DNA of 64,000 bases from Aquisalinus luteolus (GCF_009712425.2 NZ_VCJR02000002.1:186001-250000); one strand, 5' to 3'. Positions 28,854 through 37,863 are shown, numbered from the stretch's first letter. A program made the numbers and translations. Notes: generated by a model from the letters alone, not told the origin.

Positions 28854-30086
28854 ATGACGGGGATCAATCGACATATGAGCAAATGGCTTGCCGGGGGCGT
28901 ATCCGCCGCCGCGCTCGGCATTTGCGTATTTGTCGCGCCTGCGGCCGCCCAGGACAGCGAGATCGACCTTTCCGGCGACATCACCAACGTTACCGGCGTT
29001 GTCGATGGCGAGCTGAAATCCGACACCAATGCCCGCGTCCGCCTCAACGCCTCCCGCCTGCTCGACAACGGTCTTGAGATCGGCGGCGAGCTTGAAGCGC
29101 GCCTCGATGGCGAGATCCCGCGGCAATACTGGGCCGGGGGCCGCTATTCCAGCCTGACCGCCGGCGGCCCGCGCGGCGTCGCCCCCCTGTCGGGCGATGC
29201 GTGGCTGCAAGGCGCCAGCGTCTACGCCCGCGGCGGTATGGGCACTGTGTCTGTCGGACGTGACAATGGCATCGCCAGCCAGCTGGCCGTTACCTCGCCG
29301 ACGATCTTTTCCGCCATCGGCGTGAATGACTGGAAGACAGACCTGACCGGCATGAACGACGTGCACACGGTCAATGATTTCTCCGGCTATGCCACGAAGA
29401 TGACCTATATGCCGCCCGCCAATTTCCTTGGCGGCGTCCTCGGCGGGCTGCAACTTGGCGTTTCCTATACGCCGCGCATGGTCGACTGCAAAGATGATCT
29501 GTGTGCGCCCTATAATGGCTATTCACCGCTGATCGACCCGGAAACGCGCCTCGGGGCGAATTCCTCGTGGAAAGACGTTATGGAAACCGCCGTCTATTAC
29601 GAGCGCGCAGTAGGCGACAAGCGTGACCTGCGCGTCGGTGTCGGTGCGTCCTACGTCCAGGCGCAGGAAGATGTCGACAACACGCTGAGCAGCGAGTTCG
29701 ACGATTACGAAGCCTATTCGCTGGGCGTCAATCTCGGCTATCGCGGCTTCACGCTGGGTGGTTCGGTCAAGAACACCAACGCCGCCTTCAAGCAGGAAGA
29801 TGAAGACGGCTATCTCGCTTTCGATGCGGGCCTGACCTATGAGACCGGCCCATGGGGCTTCATGGTCGGCTACGGCGCATCGGACGCAGAGCGCGATGCG
29901 GCCAGCCCGATTTCCCCGGCCTTCTACCGCCAGACCCAGTCGGCGCAGGCTGGTGTGTCCTACGTCTTCGACCAGGGCGTGACGCTAGGCGCTGCCGCGC
30001 AATTCGTTGAATCCGACAAGCCGGCTCAGCTGGGTGGCGAGGAAAACGCCGCCGCCGTCGTCTTCGAGAGCGGTTTCAAGTTCTAG
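28854..30086 (+). CDS. Outer-membrane porin
   Basis: A signal peptide ends at APAAAQ. The mature part shows alternating hydrophobic/polar strands such as LRVGVGASYVQAQ, YSLGVNLGYRGFTLGG and WGFMVGYGASDAE, and the protein ends in Phe (ESGFKF), the outer-membrane insertion signal. Acidic and Gly-rich loops and a Cys pair (VDCKDDLCAP) are present. It fits the general bacterial porin (porin_4) superfamily with about 16 strands. AGGA precedes ATG 28854. A terminator follows in the overlapping convergent gene. Confidence 0.85.
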   Translation: MTGINRHMSKWLAGGVSAAALGICVFVAPAAAQDSEIDLSGDITNVTGVVDGELKSDTNARVRLNASRLLDNGLEIGGELEARLDGEIPRQYWAGGRYSSLTAGGPRGVAPLSGDAWLQGASVYARGGMGTVSVGRDNGIASQLAVTSPTIFSAIGVNDWKTDLTGMNDVHTVNDFSGYATKMTYMPPANFLGGVLGGLQLGVSYTPRMVDCKDDLCAPYNGYSPLIDPETRLGANSSWKDVMETAVYYERAVGDKRDLRVGVGASYVQAQEDVDNTLSSEFDDYEAYSLGVNLGYRGFTLGGSVKNTNAAFKQEDEDGYLAFDAGLTYETGPWGFMVGYGASDAERDAASPISPAFYRQTQSAQAGVSYVFDQGVTLGAAAQFVESDKPAQLGGEENAAAVVFESGFKF

Positions 30087-30711
30087 TCCTGGACAATCCG
30101 TCAATTGCTCCGAACCCGGCGAATATGCCGGGTTTTATTTTGCCTGCCGTTTGTGGATTGATGCCGCCAAGCGCCAGACATGGTAGTTCCGCCTGTGCTG
30201 CGAGCGCGTGGGCGCGCAGGGGACCGAGGGGCCGGGCACCCCTGTGGCTTGACGTGGCGAAGACCGGAGACACGAACGCACAGTCCGCCGCATTTGTAGC
30301 GGCGTTGGCCAGGGATGGCCAGTCGTGGCATGACGTGGAAATGATCCAGTGCGGATGCACTTTCTTCAGTCCACGGATTGTTTTGGCCTGCCATTGAGGC
30401 ACATGCATGCCATCCGCGCGCAGGCGCAGGGCAAGGGCAGGGTCGCCGGCGACAAGAAGTACCACTCCTTTCATGCGACATGAGCGGGCAAGCTTCCGCC
30501 CCGGCGCTTCACGGTCAGGTGCGCCATAATGCCTGAAAATCACGGCGAGGCGGATGCCGGGCAGTCGCGGCAGGGCCTCGAGGATGCTTGCCGGATCGCC
30601 CGCCCTCTCATCGGTAAAGAGGGCCATGTCGAAAGGCGCGCCCCCGGCCCCATGCCTTGACGATGGCGCCGCGCCCGCCCTAAGCCTTGTGGCATGCCGC
30701 GCCATGATCAT
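30076..30711 (-). CDS. Thiamine-phosphate synthase-like (ThiE/TenI family) protein
   Basis: A TIM-barrel protein of about 212 residues. It has the ADGMHVPQ strand (DGVHLGQ in ThiE), WIISTSCHDWPSLANA, DCAFVSPVFATSSHRG and the phosphate-binding LALGGINPQTAGK. The VHLGQxD motif is degraded, which points to a TenI-like or diverged relative and not the main ThiE. The start is ATG 30711 (or 30705), divergent from the YggS-like gene with 33 bases between. The frame continues further upstream, but that part is antisense to the neighbour. It overlaps the porin end by 11 bases. Confidence 0.75.
   Translation of the reverse strand: MIMARHATRLRAGAAPSSRHGAGGAPFDMALFTDERAGDPASILEALPRLPGIRLAVIFRHYGAPDREAPGRKLARSCRMKGVVLLVAGDPALALRLRADGMHVPQWQAKTIRGLKKVHPHWIISTSCHDWPSLANAATNAADCAFVSPVFATSSHRGARPLGPLRAHALAAQAELPCLALGGINPQTAGKIKPGIFAGFGAIDGLSRTRT
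30113..30142 (+). terminator. Intrinsic terminator after the porin
   Basis: AACCCGGC (30113-30120) and GCCGGGTT (30127-30134) form an 8-base stem with a 6-base loop and are followed by a T-rich tail. It lies within the 3' coding part of the opposite-strand ThiE-like gene. Confidence 0.8.
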
Positions 30712-30744
30712 GGCCTTGCTGTTTATATTGCCGATGTGACCCAT

Positions 30745-31446
30745 ATGGACGTTATGCCTGAAAACGATCTGACCGCCAAAGATGTTGTCGAGAACCTGGC
30801 CGAGGTGCGCGAGCGCATCGGCAAGGCGGCGAAGGAGGCGGACCGCAAACCGCGCGATGTCACGCTGACGGCGGTGACCAAGAAATTCTCCATGGAACAC
30901 ATCAAGCCGGTCATCGCAGCGGGACACCGCACCTTCGGCGAGAATCGGGTGCAGGAGGCGCAAGGCAAATGGCCCGCCATGAAGGAAGCCTGGCCAGATA
31001 TGGAACTGCGCCTGATCGGCCCCTTACAGACCAACAAGGCTGATGACGCGGTCGCCCTTTTCGATGTGATCGAAACGCTGGACCGGGAAAAGCTTGCGCG
31101 GGCGCTGGCAAAGTCCATGGACAAGCTCGATCGTCGCCCCGACGTGCTGGTGCAGGTCAATACCGGCGAAGAAGACCAGAAGGCAGGCATCGCCCCGCGC
31201 GACGCGCTCGCCTTTATCGATGACTGCCAGAGGGAGTATCAGCTGCCCGTGCGCGGCGTCATGTGCATCCCGCCGGTCGATGAGTATCCGGCACCGCATT
31301 TTGCCCTGCTGGCGAAGATCGCCGCCGATGCGGGCCTGACGGTCGTCAGCATGGGGATGAGCGGTGACTACGAGATGGCGGTCAATCTCGGTGCGACCCA
31401 TGTGCGCGTCGGTTCCGGCATATTCGGTGACCGCCCGAAGGGTTAG
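30745..31446 (+). CDS. YggS-like pyridoxal-phosphate homeostasis protein
   Basis: A PLPBP-family barrel protein. The PLP-lysine motif LTAVTKKFSMEHIKP is followed by TFGENRVQEAQGKW, LRLIGPLQTNKADDAV and the phosphate-binding end LSMGMSGDYEMAV...THVRVGSGIFG (MGMSGDY is diagnostic). It binds PLP and buffers vitamin B6. ATG 30745 is chosen; 30754 is possible. It is divergent from the ThiE-like gene, and both concern B-vitamin cofactors. Confidence 0.92.
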   Translation: MDVMPENDLTAKDVVENLAEVRERIGKAAKEADRKPRDVTLTAVTKKFSMEHIKPVIAAGHRTFGENRVQEAQGKWPAMKEAWPDMELRLIGPLQTNKADDAVALFDVIETLDREKLARALAKSMDKLDRRPDVLVQVNTGEEDQKAGIAPRDALAFIDDCQREYQLPVRGVMCIPPVDEYPAPHFALLAKIAADAGLTVVSMGMSGDYEMAVNLGATHVRVGSGIFGDRPKG

Positions 31447-31449
31447 TGT

Positions 31450-32289
31450 CTAGTCCGGCACCGTCGCGATGAACTGGTTCATCGCAGCACGGATCATCGG
31501 GAAGCTCTGGCAGGCCGAATGGATTGTGCCGATCTCGACATTGTGCGGCTTGTAATAGGACCAGTGAACGGGCCGGCCCGGCTTGGGGCCGCAATTGCTG
31601 CCGTTCAGGATCGCGGAGTTCACCTCGACAAGCTGGTCATTGTAATGACGTTTTCCTGTGCCGGTTTCCTCATAGCTGATCCCGATCATGGTATAGTTGT
31701 GCCGGTTTGAGATATCGGTCGGGTTATTGTTCAGCATGGCGAGGTCATGGCTCGATTGCCACATCGACATGGCACCGAGATTGTATGGATACCATGTGAT
31801 CCAGGCCGCGGTGCCGAGGTTCGGCGTGCAATATGTCATCAGCGACGACGGCTTGATGAAACCGTTGGCAACCAGCTGGCGGCAGACGAGCCCACCCATG
31901 CTGTAGCCGAACATGTGGACATTGTGCAGCGGTATGCCGAGCGCCGTCATGTTCTGTTGCACGAAGGACGCAGCGGTCACGAATGACACATTGGTCGGGT
32001 ACATGTTGTTATAGATCAGATAGCCGCGCGGCTCGTAGTAATGGCGCATCTCCTCCATGAACGGGTAAAGCGCCGTGCGCGGATCGGAGGAGGGGATGGG
32101 ATAGAAAGGGTCGAACCCGTGCATCAGCATGATCACGCCCTTGACTGACTTTGCAGACATTTCGTCTGGCGCCCTGCGCGCCTCATACTGGTCGTCGGCC
32201 AGCATGTCGCCAAGCGGAAAGGAAGGGGCAACAGGCTCAGCGGTGCTAACCGCCGGCATTTTCTCAGGGGCTGGGGATTCCTCGCTCAT
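31450..32289 (-). CDS. Alpha/beta hydrolase (lipase-like)
   Basis: GVIMLMHGFDPFYP holds the oxyanion-hole HG motif and HMFGYSMGGLVCRQL the nucleophile elbow G-x-S-x-G. Asp/His candidates occur in the C-terminal half (HNVEIGTIHSA). There is no signal peptide; the first 40 residues are Pro/Glu-rich and probably flexible. AGGAGAG precedes ATG 32289. The substrate is unknown. Confidence 0.75.
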   Translation of the reverse strand: MSEESPAPEKMPAVSTAEPVAPSFPLGDMLADDQYEARRAPDEMSAKSVKGVIMLMHGFDPFYPIPSSDPRTALYPFMEEMRHYYEPRGYLIYNNMYPTNVSFVTAASFVQQNMTALGIPLHNVHMFGYSMGGLVCRQLVANGFIKPSSLMTYCTPNLGTAAWITWYPYNLGAMSMWQSSHDLAMLNNNPTDISNRHNYTMIGISYEETGTGKRHYNDQLVEVNSAILNGSNCGPKPGRPVHWSYYKPHNVEIGTIHSACQSFPMIRAAMNQFIATVPD

Positions 32290-32392
32290 GACTCTCTCCT
32301 GTGTCATTCAGGGGGTGATCATTGCGCCGGAAACCGGTTTTCGCCTATCCCCCGAACCGGGGAAGGCAAAAGTGCGCCACGGTTAATACCGA

Positions 32393-32911
32393 TCAATCGG
32401 CATACAGCGTATGCATTTCACTACCTGTCCCGCACTGCTTCAGGATCGCCAGCATGTCATCCATGCTCACGGCGATACAGCCCTCAGTAGGGGAATAATC
32501 TTCCCTGGCCAGATGAAAGAAAATCGCGCTGCCATCCCCGGCGCGGGGCTTGTCGTAATTCCAGCCGAGCACGACGCAGATGTCATAGGCATGATCGTCG
32601 CGCCACATCCTCTCGTGAGAGCCACCAAAGGGCAGATGCACAAGGCGGTTATAGGCGGGGGAGGCCGGGTCGTCGCACCAGCCCATGTTCGGCAGCAGCG
32701 GAACGGTCGTCAGGCGCGTTTGCGGCCGGTCGACATGGTCAGGTCGGAAATAGACCTGCAGCAATGGCATGGTCGCCAGCGGCGTGCCGCCATCGCCTTC
32801 ACTCTTGCGCCGGACGATACCGGCAGGACCGAGGGCGCAGTCGAAATGCCTGTCGCGCACGGAAATCACCCCCCGCGGCTCACTTTTTCTGGCTGTAACC
32901 TTCAACTGCAT
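32393..32911 (-). CDS. YkuD-type L,D-transpeptidase-like protein
   Basis: The region FFHLAREDYSPTEGCIAVSMDDM carries the L,D-transpeptidase pattern H-x(n)-S-x-GC with its catalytic Cys, and VHLPFGGSHERMW resembles the substrate-side strands. There is no signal peptide on the chosen start (ATG 32911, AAGG upstream), which is common in the short YkuD branch related to YafK/ErfK-like proteins. It may act on peptidoglycan or on another amide. It is divergent from the response regulator. Confidence 0.75.
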   Translation of the reverse strand: MQLKVTARKSEPRGVISVRDRHFDCALGPAGIVRRKSEGDGGTPLATMPLLQVYFRPDHVDRPQTRLTTVPLLPNMGWCDDPASPAYNRLVHLPFGGSHERMWRDDHAYDICVVLGWNYDKPRAGDGSAIFFHLAREDYSPTEGCIAVSMDDMLAILKQCGTGSEMHTLYAD

Positions 32912-33026
32912 GTGATCGCCTTTGGCAAAGTCTGGGGCACAAGCCGGTTTTCTCCTACGCAACACGCAGTATAGTGCGCGTAGCTCTTGGGGCGTTCATT
33001 GCGCCTGTCAGCAGTATGGAGGACTT

Positions 33027-33722
33027 ATGGCGCGGGCGAAACGTATTCTTCTGGTCGATGACGACGATCTTTTGCGCGAAACGCTTCTGGACCAGTTTGA
33101 CGTTCATGACGAATTCAAGGTCGATGTCGCCGAGAACGCCGCCGCCGCGATCGACAAGGTCAAGCAGGAAGCGCATATCGATATCGTGCTGCTGGATGTC
33201 GGCCTGCCCGACATGGACGGTCGCGACGCGTGCCGGGTGATGCGAAAGAACGGGTTCAAGTCGCCGATCATCATGCTGACCGGCGCGGATTCGGAGGCCG
33301 ACACCATTCTGGGTCTCGATGCCGGGGCGAATGACTATGTCACCAAGCCGTTCAAGTTCTCCGTCCTGCTTGCCCGCCTGCGCGCCCATTTGCGCAGCCA
33401 TGAGCAAAGCGAGGATGCGGTGTTCAAGGTTGGGCCATACGAGTTCAAGCCGGCGGTAAAAATGCTGGTGACGGAGAATGACCGCAAGATCAAGCTGACC
33501 GAGAAGGAAACCTCGATCCTGAAATATCTCTACCGTTCCGGTGGCCAGCCGGTCAGCCGGGAGAAGCTGCTGGACGAGGTCTGGGGTTACAATTCGGGCG
33601 TCACGACCCACACGCTGGAGACCCACATTTATCGCCTGCGCCAGAAGATCGAACCGGATACGTCGCAGGCTTCGCTGCTGTTGACCGAGGCGGGCGGATA
33701 TCGCCTGGCGCTGGACCGCTGA
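33027..33722 (+). CDS. OmpR-family response regulator (CenR-like)
   Basis: The receiver domain has ILLVDDDDLLRE, the phosphoacceptor region VLLDVGLPDMDG, and the switch Thr and Lys in MLTGAD and VTKPFKF. The winged-helix DNA-binding domain includes LTEKETSILKYLYRSGGQPVS and THTLETHIYRLRQKI. The linker RSHEQSEDAVFKVGPYEFKP resembles CenR, an essential envelope regulator in Caulobacter; I hold that name as likely but unproven. No partner kinase is adjacent. GGAGG precedes ATG 33027. It is followed two bases later by the ArsC-like gene. Confidence 0.85.
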   Translation: MARAKRILLVDDDDLLRETLLDQFDVHDEFKVDVAENAAAAIDKVKQEAHIDIVLLDVGLPDMDGRDACRVMRKNGFKSPIIMLTGADSEADTILGLDAGANDYVTKPFKFSVLLARLRAHLRSHEQSEDAVFKVGPYEFKPAVKMLVTENDRKIKLTEKETSILKYLYRSGGQPVSREKLLDEVWGYNSGVTTHTLETHIYRLRQKIEPDTSQASLLLTEAGGYRLALDR

Positions 33723-33724
33723 TC

Positions 33725-34066
33725 ATGGCGATCGAGCTCTGGCACAATCCGCGTTGCTCCAAATCGCGTCAGGCACTCTCGCTGTTGCAGGAAGCAGGTG
33801 CAGAGGTGAAGGTGGTTGAATATCTGAAGACCCCGCCGACCCAGAAACGCCTTAAGGAAGTCATCGCCATGCTGGGTGTCGAGCCGCGTGCAGTGATGCG
33901 CGTGAATGAAAAGCGCTATCGCGAGCTGGAGCTGGACGAGGTTTCAAGTCCGGCCCTGATCAAGGCGATGGCGGAGAACCCGATCCTGATCGAGCGTCCT
34001 GTCGCAATCAAGTGCAGTAAGGCTGTGATCGGTCGCCCGCCGGAAGATGTGGAAAGCCTTCTTTGA
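33725..34066 (+). CDS. ArsC-family (glutaredoxin-dependent arsenate reductase-like) protein
   Basis: A 113-residue thioredoxin-fold protein. It has WHNPRCSKSRQAL with the catalytic Cys and Arg, EYLKTPPT, and RPVAIKCSKAVIGRPPE near the end, where the arsenate-binding arginines are expected. It matches the YfgD/ArsC branch. No ars genes are near, so a role in arsenic resistance is not implied. It is directly downstream of the response regulator (2-base gap). Confidence 0.85.
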   Translation: MAIELWHNPRCSKSRQALSLLQEAGAEVKVVEYLKTPPTQKRLKEVIAMLGVEPRAVMRVNEKRYRELELDEVSSPALIKAMAENPILIERPVAIKCSKAVIGRPPEDVESLL

Positions 34067-34208
34067 TATTATCAGTAGCCGTACAGTTCTTAAGCTACCT
34101 TAACCACACTCCTTTATAACTTGTTGTAACTGTCCTGATACACGGATGATTGTCCGTGTTAGGGGGGAGTCCTGACGTTGGGCATTTGTTCAATTCGGGA
34201 GAATTACC

Positions 34209-34766
34209 ATGAGTATTATTGGCGCCCTCTTTGGCGGGTATTCGTACAAACCTGCCCAACCACCACAACCGCAGCAACCTGTTTCCGAAACCGCGCCTGC
34301 GGATGGAGCATCCAACGGATCGACATCAGGATCCTCCACCGGCTCCAGCGCCGCGCAGCCGCCAACCGGCCAGAACAACGATACAGCTTCGCAAGGCGAT
34401 CAGGGTGCGCACGGTTCTTCCAATGCTAGCGTGACGCCAACCCCACAGGGTGAGAAAACCTCGGCACAAAACCCTGCCAAGGCCGCGGGTTCGAACAGGG
34501 GCAAGGTAACGCAGGACACGGCCCCACCGGATGCGCCTCAAAGCCCTCCCGTCGGATCGGAATTCGGAACGCTCGTCGTTTCAGCATCCCTGTCAGGAAG
34601 CAACAGCTTCAATATTGCCACTCTTTTCGAGCCACTGGCCCTGGAAATTTCCGACGAGGAAAAAACGAAGAATATCCTCGATATCCTTCATCGTCTCGAG
34701 GGTGATGATCGACAGGCTGCAGAAGAGATGTCTGACAAGATCAGCAAGCTGAAGAAGAGTGCCTAA
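34209..34766 (+). CDS. Hypothetical low-complexity protein with acidic C-terminal domain
   Basis: I do not recognise this protein. Residues 1-11 (MSIIGALFGGY) are hydrophobic. Residues 12-110 are a low-complexity Pro/Gln/Ser/Thr/Asn linker. The last 70 residues look folded, with a beta segment (FGTLVVSASLSGS) and a helical tail ISDEEKTKNILDILHRLEGDDRQ ending in a Lys-rich helix. There is no cleavable signal peptide. CGGGAGAA precedes the ATG. The gap before it contains TTAA half-sites and a small hairpin (34140-34159). Confidence 0.6.
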   Translation: MSIIGALFGGYSYKPAQPPQPQQPVSETAPADGASNGSTSGSSTGSSAAQPPTGQNNDTASQGDQGAHGSSNASVTPTPQGEKTSAQNPAKAAGSNRGKVTQDTAPPDAPQSPPVGSEFGTLVVSASLSGSNSFNIATLFEPLALEISDEEKTKNILDILHRLEGDDRQAAEEMSDKISKLKKSA

Positions 34767-34792
34767 CCGATAAAGATCAGGACGTGCCCCGG

Positions 34793-35074
34793 TCAGCCAT
34801 GATGCTTGTCATCATCTTTGGCTCGCTCTTCTTCGCGCTCGATTTCCTCTTCCAGTTCGTGACGGCGTTCCTCGTCATAGCGCTCGGGCTCTTCATACAT
34901 TTCCCGTGTCGCTTCCTCGGAAAGTCTTTCGGAGCGGCGTGACCGCAATGTGTAATGGGTCGCGCCCCAGATCAGCGCGATCAGCAGGATGACGATACCG
35001 ATGCCATAGGGTATTTCCGCCGCCATGGCAGTAATCTCGCCAGCCTCGATCGTTGGGGTGGTGAATGCGGTCAT
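34793..35074 (-). CDS. Small single-pass membrane protein with charged tail
   Basis: The 93-residue protein has one helix (IPYGIGIVILLIALIWGATHY) and then a highly charged Glu/Arg coiled-coil-like tail (EEATREMYEEPERYDEERR) ending DDDKHHG. No family is recognised. GGAGG precedes ATG 35074, supporting translation. Confidence 0.65.
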   Translation of the reverse strand: MTAFTTPTIEAGEITAMAAEIPYGIGIVILLIALIWGATHYTLRSRRSERLSEEATREMYEEPERYDEERRHELEEEIEREEERAKDDDKHHG

Positions 35075-35144
35075 GGTCGCACCTCCGTAAGATTGCTTAT
35101 CTGGCAAATGAGCAGGGGAGGTGGATGGTTCCGATAATCAGGGA

Positions 35145-35348
35145 TCAGTCGTCGAGGCGTCGCGCCTCGGCTTCCAGCATGATCGGCATGCCGTCGCGGA
35201 TCGGATAAGCGAGCTTTGCCTTGTCGCTGATCAGCTCAGCCGCATTCCGGTCATAGCGCAGTGGGCCGCGGCTGACCGGACAGACGAGAATTTCCAGCAG
35301 TTTCGGATCGACGCTGTTGTCTGGTGCTGTGTGGTCGCTCATCGGCAT
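35145..35348 (-). CDS. Trm112 family protein
   Basis: The sequence [18 protein letters not shown], then [13 protein letters not shown] is diagnostic of the Trm112/YcaR small zinc-ribbon-like family that activates methyltransferases. Only one of the usual Cys positions is visible, as in many bacterial members. It is the last gene of the conserved cnoX-LON-Trm112 group. Confidence 0.88.
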   Translation of the reverse strand: MPMSDHTAPDNSVDPKLLEILVCPVSRGPLRYDRNAAELISDKAKLAYPIRDGMPIMLEAEARRLDD

Positions 35349-35368
35349 GACCTCTCTGTCGCTCGCTT

Positions 35369-36052
35369 TTACTGCAGCCGGGTCGGCTTGTCCTCGATGT
35401 CTGCCATGTCCGCGCTGCCTTCGGCAAGGGCCATTTCCATCAGGGTGATCAGCGTCCCGGTCCGTGCCTCACAAGTCGCAGCTTCAAGAATTGCCTGCTT
35501 TTCGTCCGGTGAAAACGGGCAGGACATGGCCACGGAATTGACGATGGTCTGCGACGGTGCGCCCTGAATGGACTCCCAGTCGGCCTTCATGCTGGCCTCG
35601 CTCAGGTATTTCTGCAGCACATCCAGCAGCTTCTCTCGCACTTCGGGCGGTTCTTCCTCGTCATGGGAATAGGGATCATCCGGAAAGCCGGTCCAGTCGA
35701 CCTCCATCACGCGATAGGCGGTGCCCTCCATGATTTCCTCGCGGCAGACGAAACGGGAAACACCGGACAGGGTAATGAGATAGCGCCCGTCATCGGTCTC
35801 CATGAAAGAGGTGATACGCCCGGCGCAGCCAACGCGGTAAAGATCCTGTTGCAGGCCATCGTCGGATTTAGGCCGGACCATGCCGATCAGCCGCTCGGCA
35901 CCAAGCGCGAAATCCGTCATGGCGAGATAGCGCGGCTCGAAAATATTCAGGGGTAGCTTGCCGCCTGGCAGCAGCAGGGCGTTGCGCAACGGGAAAACGG
36001 GCAGTCGCTCAGGCAGGATAAGGTCCTCTGCCTGATGCGGATTTTTACTCAT
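35369..36052 (-). CDS. LON peptidase substrate-binding domain protein
   Basis: A stand-alone Lon N-terminal domain of 227 residues: [29 protein letters not shown] at the start, IGMVRP, and [16 protein letters not shown]. It lacks the AAA and protease domains of Lon. The function is unsettled, possibly substrate or peptide binding. It lies between cnoX and the Trm112 gene, 49 and 20 bases away. Confidence 0.9.
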   Translation of the reverse strand: MSKNPHQAEDLILPERLPVFPLRNALLLPGGKLPLNIFEPRYLAMTDFALGAERLIGMVRPKSDDGLQQDLYRVGCAGRITSFMETDDGRYLITLSGVSRFVCREEIMEGTAYRVMEVDWTGFPDDPYSHDEEEPPEVREKLLDVLQKYLSEASMKADWESIQGAPSQTIVNSVAMSCPFSPDEKQAILEAATCEARTGTLITLMEMALAEGSADMADIEDKPTRLQ

Positions 36053-36101
36053 GACTAAAGTCTCCTGATGGCCCCGTCATCGAAGGGGCCAATAGCCGTT
36101 A

Positions 36102-37067
36102 TCAGGAAAATAGGATCGAGGAGAGCTTCCGGCGAATCTTGAGTGTGACTGGATTTGTCGCACCCAGTGCGTCGAAGATGGTTATCAGCTTCTTGCGGGC
36201 TGCATCCTCGTTCCAGTCGCGTTCCCTGGCGATGATACCAAGCAGCGTGTCGCCTGCTTCTTCCATCTGGCCAGCGCCGATCTGGGCAACGGCATAATCA
36301 TATTGTGCCTGCAGGTCGTCCGGATCGGCCTCGGCCCTGGATTGGGCCTCGGCGAGGTCTGCGCCATCGCCCGCTGACAGGTCGAGCGCTGCTTTTGCAC
36401 TGGCAACGGCCTGTTCCCCGGCATGGGCGGCTGGCACCTGGTCGAGGATCTGGCGGGCCTGATCGAGATTGCCGGATGCCATGTAGCAGCGGGCAAGACC
36501 AGCAAGCGCGCGGGAGCGAAGCTTGTCGTCCTCTTCCAGCATCTCGGCGACGCCACCATAGAGCTGGGCTGCCGTGTTCAGGTCGCCATCGTTGAAGGAC
36601 TGGTCGGCGACTGTCAGTGCCTCTTCCGGGTCCGGGCCATCGGTGGGAGCGCCGCCAAGGCCCATCTGCTCGCCCATCTGAATGGCGCGCTGCAGGAAGG
36701 AACTGATCTCGCTTTCCGGGATTGCACCGGCGAAACCATCGACAGGGCGTCCGCCGACAAAAGCCATGACGGTTGGCACCGACTGGATGCGCAGCTGCTG
36801 GGCGAGCATCTGGTTCTGGTCGATATCGACTTTCACCATTTTCACCTTGCCGTTCAGCGCGGTGACAGCCTTTTCCAGCATCGGGCCCAGCGTCTTGCAC
36901 GGGCCGCACCATGGTGCCCAGAAATCGACGATGACCGGAACCTCCTGCGAGGCCTTCATCACATCGTCGGCGAAACTTTCGATGGTGGCGTCCTTGATAA
37001 GGTCGGCCTGGCCGGTGGTGGGGGTGTCGGCGGGGGCGCCATTACCGGCGCCGATGATATCGGTCAT
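36102..37067 (-). CDS. cnoX: Chaperedoxin CnoX/YbbN (thioredoxin domain plus TPR)
   Basis: The thioredoxin domain includes VPVIVDFWAPWCGPCKTLGP with the WCGPC site. IQSVPTVMAF carries the cis-Pro. The C-terminal part is TPR-like helices (NDGDLNTAAQLYGGVAEML, SRALAGLARCYMASGNLDQAR). CnoX protects substrates from oxidative aggregation and hands them to GroEL. AAGGAGAA precedes ATG 37067, and this rejects a much longer upstream start. Confidence 0.92.
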   Translation of the reverse strand: MTDIIGAGNGAPADTPTTGQADLIKDATIESFADDVMKASQEVPVIVDFWAPWCGPCKTLGPMLEKAVTALNGKVKMVKVDIDQNQMLAQQLRIQSVPTVMAFVGGRPVDGFAGAIPESEISSFLQRAIQMGEQMGLGGAPTDGPDPEEALTVADQSFNDGDLNTAAQLYGGVAEMLEEDDKLRSRALAGLARCYMASGNLDQARQILDQVPAAHAGEQAVASAKAALDLSAGDGADLAEAQSRAEADPDDLQAQYDYAVAQIGAGQMEEAGDTLLGIIARERDWNEDAARKKLITIFDALGATNPVTLKIRRKLSSILFS

Positions 37068-37134
37068 GTCACTATTCTCCTTGCCGCCTACATGGCGCTG
37101 TGACGGTGGTAAAGCAAGGCCATCAGCCGGGCTA

Positions 37135-37656
37135 TTAGCCCAGTGTATTTTCAAGCGGTTTTTCCAGCGGCAGTGTTTCCACCTCATGCCCGCAATCGGT
37201 GATGAACCGCAAAAGCCCCTCGGGCGAGACCGCCGTAGAGGCATTGTTCTCCAGAGGATGAAACCAGACCGGATTGAAGATCATCATTTCCTGCCCGAGA
37301 ATGACCTTCGATACCCGTTGTTCGCGGTCATTGATCAGCGCAAATGGCGTGACAGAGCCGGGGGTCACGCCCAGCACCTCCTCCATCAGCTCCGGCCTGC
37401 AAAAGGAAAGCCGCCCCTGCGCGCCGATGACCGGGCCCAGCGCCTTCAGGTCGATCTTCGTCTCGCCGAGGGCCACGATCAGGAAAATGGTGCCCTTCTT
37501 GTCCTTGACGAACAGGTTCTTGGAATGCCCGCCGGCAAGGTCGCGCTTGAGGTGCTCACCCTCATCCACGGTGAAGATCGGCGCATGATCGACAGTCCGG
37601 TGATCGATGCCCAGCGCATCGAGGCGAGCGAACAGGTCATCGCGGGTTGCGGGCAT
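37135..37656 (-). CDS. Prolyl-tRNA deacylase, ProXp-ala/YbaK family
   Basis: [58 protein letters not shown] and [13 protein letters not shown]-like text mark a stand-alone editing domain that hydrolyses Ala-tRNA(Pro). The catalytic Lys is in HSKNLF. ATG 37656 is chosen because it matches the family. It is divergent from the tRNA-Gly gene 132 bases away. Confidence 0.9.
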   Translation of the reverse strand: MPATRDDLFARLDALGIDHRTVDHAPIFTVDEGEHLKRDLAGGHSKNLFVKDKKGTIFLIVALGETKIDLKALGPVIGAQGRLSFCRPELMEEVLGVTPGSVTPFALINDREQRVSKVILGQEMMIFNPVWFHPLENNASTAVSPEGLLRFITDCGHEVETLPLEKPLENTLG

Positions 37657-37788
37657 GGCAATGGTTTCCCTTCTGTCTGCCGCCCTCCATAACCGGGATA
37701 GCGAAAATTTCAAACCTGCCGAATTTTCCTCTTGCAACAGCGCTTCTCTTGCGCTTTAAAGCGGGCTCGCCGATCAACCCGGCAGTGA

Positions 37789-37863
37789 GCGGGCGTAGCT
37801 CAGGGGTAGAGCATAACCTTGCCAAGGTTAGGGTCGTGCGTTCGAATCGCATCGCCCGCTCCA
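37789..37863 (+). tRNA. tRNA-Gly (GCC)
   Basis: The acceptor arms GCGGGCG and CGCCCGC pair fully. The D arm GCTC...GAGC and the anticodon stem TAACC/GGTTA flank the loop TTGCCAA (anticodon GCC), and the T arm GTGCG-TTCGAAT-CGCAT is regular. The discriminator is T and the CCA end is encoded (37861-37863). There is no intron. Confidence 0.98.

Noticed and set aside
30712-30963. N-terminal extension of the ThiE-like frame
   Set aside because: This part is antisense to the YggS-like gene and does not resemble ThiE. The start was set at 30711.
34090-34105. CtrA box upstream of 34209
   Set aside because: The spacing between the two TTAA is 6, not 7. It is kept only as a half-site remark.
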